NCBI RefSeq assembly: GCF_000715075.1
Contig: NC_134102.1
Coordinates: 107,334,001-107,398,000 of the forward strand
DNA length: 64,000 bases
Source: Nicotiana tabacum
Taxonomy: Eukaryota; Streptophyta; Magnoliopsida; Solanales; Solanaceae
Reading direction: 5' to 3'
The notes below the pieces were generated by a model that saw only the letters and a program-made list of their open reading frames with translations, ran no database searches and was not told where the DNA came from. The translations under genes were made by a program, and so were the position numbers. This document shows, in pieces, positions 58,942-64,000 of this stretch. The first letter of the stretch is position 1. Every line of letters begins with the position of its first letter.

Positions 58942-59394
58942 TTATATTATCAGGTGAGGATGAGAGTAAAAGCACGAAGGGTGATGCCGTGCAATTATTT
59001 TTATATTATAATATATTCATGGCACGAAGGGTGTTTCCGTGCAGGCGAGGACGAGAGACATACATTATATTGCGATATCGTTTTGTTGTGTATACATTCA
59101 TGCCTTTATCTTGAGATGTTATTATGCACCTATGTTTTCTATGTGACTTGTAGTCGTTGTCGCTTCCTGTGTGCCTCCACGTTATTTCTTTTATTGTTAT
59201 TGGCATTTCTCCCACCTAGTTGGTACTATTATATGTATGCGCGGTAAGAAAGATATAAATACACGAAGGGTGTTATCATGCCAATTGATTTGATCTACAT
59301 ATATGTATTGGGTGAGAATGAGACAAGTGCATGAAGGTATTGCCGTGCCAGTTGATGTGATACGTATATTTCTCACGCCAGAAAAGTTAAATGA

Positions 59395-59835
59395 AGTGTC
59401 ACAAGGTGACTTTTATTTGAAAGAATTATATTTGAAGGATATTTACTTGAAAGAATTATATTAGAAGGATATTTATTTGAAAGAATTATATTAGAAAGAT
59501 ATTTACTTGAAAGAAGTATATTTGAAAGAATTATATTAGAAAGATATTTACTTGAAAGAAGTATATTTGAAAGATATTTATTTGAAAGAATTATATTGGA
59601 AGGATATTTACTTGAAAGAATTATATTAGAAAGATATTTATTTGAAAGAATTATATTAGAAAGATAATTACTTGAAAGAAGTATATTTGAAAGATATTTA
59701 CTTGAAAGAATTATATTTGAAAGATATTTACTTCAAAGAATTATATTCAAAAGATATTTATTTGAATGAATTATAATGGAAGGATATTTATTTGAAGGAA
59801 GTATATTCGAAATATATTTATTGAAAAGGATTATA
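59395..59835 (+). repeat. AT-rich tandem repeat in solo LTR B
   Basis: Around 14 copies of a 30-base unit made of two related 15-base halves (TTGAAAGAATTATAT and TTGAAAGATATTTAC). Half-units are sometimes skipped. It is non-coding. Confidence 0.9.
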
Positions 59836-60518
59836 TTCGAGAGAATTTTATTGAAAAACTTATAGATAAAGATGTATATTGAAAGGACTTGATTAATTGG
59901 TTGTACCTGTGTTTATTATTCGTTTGAGTAATATTTACGGTATTCCTGTTGCCTTGCTGTTTAAATCACTAGTTGATTTGTGTTGCTATCACTGCTATCT
60001 GTTTTCTATTATTTTGTATATCATATTGCATAGGTTATTAGATTAGTGAGTGTCTTGAATGTACATCGTCTCTACTCCACTGAGGTTAGTCTTGATACTT
60101 ACTGGATACCGACCATGGTGTACTCATACTACACTTCTGCACATTTTTGTGCAGAGCCAGGTATTGGAGATATCGGACTCGGACAGAGTTAGAGTGGGAT
60201 TGCAAGGATTCAAGGTAGAGCTGCTTGGTCGTCGCAGTTCCTTGGAGTCTTTCCATTTTATTGTACTGTTATTTATTATTTAAACAGTATTGAGTATTCT
60301 ATCCTTGAGATTATTTTATGTATTCAGTTAGAGTTCGTGACTCAGTACTACCAGTCTTGGGAGGTTGCTACATTTATATTTGTTCCGCTGTTGGTTTCGA
60401 TTATAAAAAATAAAAATACAAAAAGGGCTTCGAAATGTAATGAAAATCGGCTTACCTAGTCTTAGAGACTAGGTGCCATCATGATGCATGTGGTGGGATG
60501 TTGGGTCGTGACACTAGT

Positions 60519-60530
60519 GCTCTGATACCA
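60519..60530 (-). other. Element C primer binding site, initiator tRNA-Met
   Basis: On - TGGTATCAGAGC, perfect, three bases from LTR C3. Solo LTR B entered only a few bases away without destroying it. Confidence 0.9.
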
Positions 60531-60533
60531 TGT

Positions 60534-62498
60534 TGTCACGACCCAAAATCTATTAAAGGTCATGATGGTGCCGGACACCGCTGTCAGGCAAGCCAATAAT
60601 AAATACTAAATAAATTCTCATTTTAATATTTGTGAAATCATAGTTGTTCCCCTAAATTAAAATAGCAGAATATGAAGTTTACAAAGTACGTAATAATATC
60701 TTTAAAAATTTCCAATACAGTGCAATCCATAATCATCCCAAAATCCGGTGTCACAAGTGCATGAACATTTACTAGGAAATTAAGAATAAAATACAGCATT
60801 TGTCCAGAATATAATTTAGACAGGAAAATATAATAACTCTGAAGGAGACTCTTTTGGCTGCGGATCGTAATACAGAATGCAACTCACCTATGTCCCCATA
60901 ATTATTAACCTCACCTCTGCTCCCACAAGGCCGCTAGACATAAATGCACATGCACAATAAAATGTGCAGCAAGTGCACCATGGTACGAAAAATAATGTGT
61001 ACCCAGTAAGTATTAAGCCTAATCAAGAAGAGGTATAGACGAGATGGTCGACCTTGACACTCACTAAGGATCAATAATGATAAGTAACATAAAAGCAGAA
61101 ATATTTTTATCAACATGATTCACAGAGTTAACAATAATTTTTATTGCACCAACAGAAATAATTAAATTCCTTCAAATGCAACAATTCTCAACATATTAAA
61201 TTAAATTCCTTCAATTCCAAATAAATTTTCTATTTATCAATTAGCCTCATTTACAGGAATAACAATAATTTCCTTAACAAGAAGAGATAAATAAATTCTT
61301 TAAATTCCAATAATTTTCAAATTTCAATTACCTTCACAAGCTGCAATAAACTATCAAAGTATCGTGTAATTATTATTATTAGGCACGATTTCTGTCGAGG
61401 TCGTACGGCCCGATCCAAAGTTTCGTGTACACTGCCGATGGATGTGCGGCACGATCCATAGATGCATCTATCCTGCCGAGGCTTTCGGCCCGATCCACAA
61501 GAAAGGAGGACATTTTCTTATGTACCTCCGGAATAAGAGTATTTATTGTTAAGTTTATTCGAGAAGATAATAATTTATTTCAATAATTAATTAATATAAA
61601 CATAAATTTAGCATATGAGAATTTCATCTTTTAATATCCTTATCTAACAATTCACAATATATACATTAAATAATTTAATTATTAAAGAATATAATTTACA
61701 CAAGTAATTTATGCTCTGAGTCCTAAACTACCCGGACTTTAGCATTTATAGTAGCTACGCACGGACTCTCGTCACCTCGTGCGTACTTAGCCCCCGCAAT
61801 TAGCAATAATTATTTAATTTAATCCCTATGAAAAAAATTTTCCCTCACAAGATTAGGCAAGAGACTTACCTTGTCTCGAAGTCCACATTCCGATTATCGC
61901 GTCGTGTAAAATTCTCGATTCGGCGCCAAAAAATCCGAAACTATCCAAATGTTATACAAAATAATTAATATATGCTCAATAATTTAAAATTCATCTATTA
62001 AATAACTTACCCTATCCAAAACGGTAAAATTCCTAGAATTCACCCCGGGCCCACGTGCCCGGATTCCGAAAACTTTCGGATGAAAAAGTTACTCATAATC
62101 TCAAGAACTCAAATAAATAATTTTTATCAAATTCCATAACCATTTTCGTGGTTAAAATCTCATTTTTATAAAAATCTATGTTTTTTTTTTACCTAAACCC
62201 TTGATTTCTAAGATTTACTGGCTATAATCTACCCATAATCTATGTATTTAACTCAAGGGGTGTAGAATTAACTTACCTTCCAATTGCTAGTTGAAATCCC
62301 ACTATCAAAAGCTCTGAAATCGCTCGTAAATAGAAGAAACGTGGGCTCAAAATGTCTGAGCCCCGACTTTTTAACCATTCTGTCAAACAGTGTTTTTGCA
62401 CCTGCGGAGCTGTGATCGCACATGCGGCCCCTCATCTGCGGCTAAGCCCTTCGCACCTGTGCCCTTTCTGCTTCTGCGGTCCTGGACTTCGCACCTGC
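60534..62498 (-). repeat. LTR C3 (5' LTR of element C), interrupted
   Basis: On + it starts TGTCACGACCC and follows C2 closely from 37561 to about 39500. It has donor complements at 61864-61870 and 62271-62277 and the beginning of the CpG array at 62396. LTR D cuts it at 62498, before the place where C2 holds its captured gag segment. Confidence 0.88.
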
Positions 62499-64000
62499 TG
62501 TAATGACCCGACCGTTCGTTTTGAGCATTTATACTCCTTTCAACTATTTGAAGTCTTGAATAATTTCCTACGAGGTATTATGACTTGTGTGAATTATTGG
62601 TTTTGGTTTTAAGGTATTTCGGAGTTAGCTTGGAAGCTTAAGTTGAAATAGTTGACCGGTTATTGACTTATGTGTAAACGACCTCGAAATTTAATTTAGA
62701 TGATTCCAATAGCTCCTTATGGTGATTTTGGACTTAGGAGTATGTCCGGAAAATTATTTGGAGGTCCATAGTGGAATTAGGCTTGAAATGCCGAAAGTTG
62801 AATTTTGGGAAGTTTGACCTGGGGGTTGACTTTTTGATATCGAGGTCGGAATCCGATTCTAAAAATTTGAATACCTCTGTTATTTCATTTATGACTTGTG
62901 TGCAAAATTTGAGGTCAATCGGACGTGATTTGATAGGTTACGGAGTCGTTTGTAGAAATTTGAAATTTCAAAGTTCATTAGGCTTGAATTGGGGTGTAAT
63001 TCATGGTTTTAGCATTGTTTTAGGTGATTTGAGGGTTCGACTAAGTTCATATGATATTTTAGGACTTGTTGGTATATTTGGTTGAGGTCCCGAGGGGCTC
63101 GGGTGAGTTTTGAATGGTTAACGGGTTGGATTTTGGACTTGGAACTCTGCTGGAATTTTTTTGATGCACCATCTAGTTTCCTTCATCGCGTTCGCGAGTG
63201 GAGCCTCGCGTTCGCGAAGAGGAACTGAGAGGCTGGCAATATTTGCTCTTCGTGTTCGCGAAGTGAAGAACGCGTTCGTGAAGGGTGGACTGGGTGTGCA
63301 TCGCGAACGCGAGAGGTGTTACGTGTTCGCGAAGAAGAGAGGAAGCAGCTGAGGACCCCAGGCAATTGGTCTACGCGTTCGCGTAAGGGGGTGTCGCATT
63401 CGCGTAGGGGGTGTCACGTTCGTGTAGTGAGGGGGAATGAAGTATCGCGTTCGGAATGGGTTGAACGCGTTCGCGTAGAAGGCATTGAGGCAGAGGCATT
63501 TTATGCTTCGCGAACGCGAGGGAGATGTCGCGTTCGCGAAGGAGGAATTTGGTCGGGAACTATTTTGTGCTTCGCGAATGCGAGGCACTGATCGGGGTGA
63601 TTTTTGGGAGATTTTTAGAGGAAACAGCGGGGTAAGTGTTTTTAACTCAATATTGTTTAAATTACCCGAATTCATGGTTGTTTTTATCATTTAATTGGCG
63701 AATTAAGTTGGAAAAGTTTGAAAACCCTCTTAGTTTAAATTGAAGATTGAGGGTCGAGTTGGGGTTAGATTTTTATAAAATTGGTATGGTTAGACTCGTG
63801 GTTGAATGGGCTTTCGGATTTTGTAACTTTTGTCGAGTTCCGAGACGTGGGCCCCACATGCTATTTTGAGCTAAAATTTGGATTTTTATGGAAAGTTAGC
63901 ATTTTCTTATGAAGTTAATTCCAATAAATTTTATTGACTGAAACGAATAATTTGTGACTAGATTTGAGGCATTCGGAGTCCGATTTGCGAGGCAAAGGTA
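62499..64000 (+). repeat. LTR D, runs out of the window
   Basis: Starts TGTAATGACCCGACCG inside LTR C3. The preceding bases CCTGC should recur at its right end. It is of the same kind as F: GTCCGGAAAATTATTTGGAGG, the inverted repeat CCCGAGGGGCTCGGG (63089-63103), the CpG array (63186-63585), donor-like GGTAAGT (63631-63637) and GGTA at the last four bases of the window, where a second donor is expected. Whether it is a solo LTR or a full element cannot be told. Confidence 0.85.
63186..63585 (+). repeat. CpG word array in LTR D
   Basis: About 14 words, mostly CGCGTTCGCGA or its complement, every 10-40 bases, beginning 687 bases into the LTR and ending about 45 bases before GGTAAGT. Confidence 0.85.

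Larger units (their letters stand above)
56321..60513 (+). mobile_element. Solo LTR B
   Basis: 4,193 bases from TGTAACGACCCGACTTGTCG to TTGGGTCGTGACA, with no internal region, flanked by a perfect duplication CTAGT (56316-56320 and 60514-60518). It sits in the leader of element C a few bases from C's primer site. It carries CpG words (57015-57110 and 57481-57516), donor-like GGTAAGA (57629) and GGTAAGT (58018), two tandem arrays (58673-58941 and 59395-59835) and the stem-loop CTGCACA..TGTGCAG (60137-60154). Confidence 0.92.
37561..64000 (-). mobile_element. Element C: large, apparently non-coding LTR retrotransposon, runs out of the window
   Basis: The 3' LTR (C2, 37561-40968), polypurine tract (40969-40983), an internal region split by element A (40970-42626 and 53556-56320), a primer site (60519-60530) and the 5' LTR (C3, from 60534) are in the right order on -. 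The internal region without insertions is about 4.4 kb and shows no gag or pol. It therefore looks like a LARD-type non-autonomous element. Insertions A, B and D postdate it. GTGCA (37556-37560) should recur beyond the window if this is one insertion. Confidence 0.78.

Noticed and set aside
58603..58975. Three overlapping open frames on - with repeated WHGITLRALHSQ-like peptides
   Set aside because: They come from the 37-base tandem repeat, whose length is not a multiple of three, so all frames show the same repeated peptide. No start context and no relation to a known family.
63161..63694. Open frames over the LTR D array, rich in Arg
   Set aside because: Same cause: CGCGTTCGCGA words encode Arg/Ala/Phe-rich peptides in every frame.

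Overview
The window is nuclear DNA of a dicot plant, most likely a nightshade and probably Nicotiana. The reasons are a tRNA-derived SINE of the tobacco TS type (about 16947-17163), Ty3/gypsy chromoviruses primed by initiator tRNA-Met with 2.5-4.2 kb LTRs, a Tat-clade gypsy element with an antisense extra ORF, and a plant L1-type LINE with its own RNase H. I see no host gene, rRNA gene, functional tRNA gene or CRISPR. Almost every base belongs to decayed, nested transposable elements, as expected of pericentromeric or intergenic heterochromatin. No coding region over about 250 codons is intact. Many stops sit where TGG or CGA codons are expected, which fits decay by methyl-cytosine deamination.

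Layout. 1-4173: LINE pseudogene (endonuclease, RT, zf-RVT, RNase H, stem-loop and poly-A). 4436-7128: a MITE-like pair in inverted orientation, enclosing a 1 kb foldback hairpin and a probable copia LTR piece. 7527-17307: complete but dead Tat-clade element G (TSD TGAGG). It has gag, protease, truncated RT and integrase on +, and a multi-exon antisense gene with its own TATA box on -. A TS SINE interrupts its 3' LTR. 17525-20105: a roughly 0.9 kb direct duplication around an LTR fragment, then a copia gag fragment. 20508-27570: LTR, primer site and leader of element F (+), with solo LTR S (23314-25876) inside. 27570-31590: LTR-less gag-pol block H (-), head-to-head with the 3' half of chromovirus E (+, to 36165). 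36166-37560: LTR piece C1.

37561 to beyond 64000: large element C (-), whose own interior shows no coding sequence. It carries three insertions: complete chromovirus A (42627-53550, TSD CTTAC), 4.2 kb solo LTR B (56321-60513, TSD CTAGT), and LTR D (62499 onward), which splits C's 5' LTR. The insertion order is C1, then C, then A, B and D.

How parts relate. A, H and E encode the usual gag-protease-RT-RNase H-integrase-chromodomain protein of Tekay/Del-like chromoviruses. C, with matching PBS, PPT and leader but no pol, looks like a non-autonomous derivative that would need such proteins. Most interesting are features shared by LTRs of otherwise different sequence: an array of short CpG-rich palindromic words at a fixed place, followed by a GGTAAGT donor-like site, a second donor-like site 340-600 bases on, an array of short hairpin repeats, and a CTGCA..TGCAG stem-loop near the 3' end. 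One C LTR has also captured an almost open gag segment.
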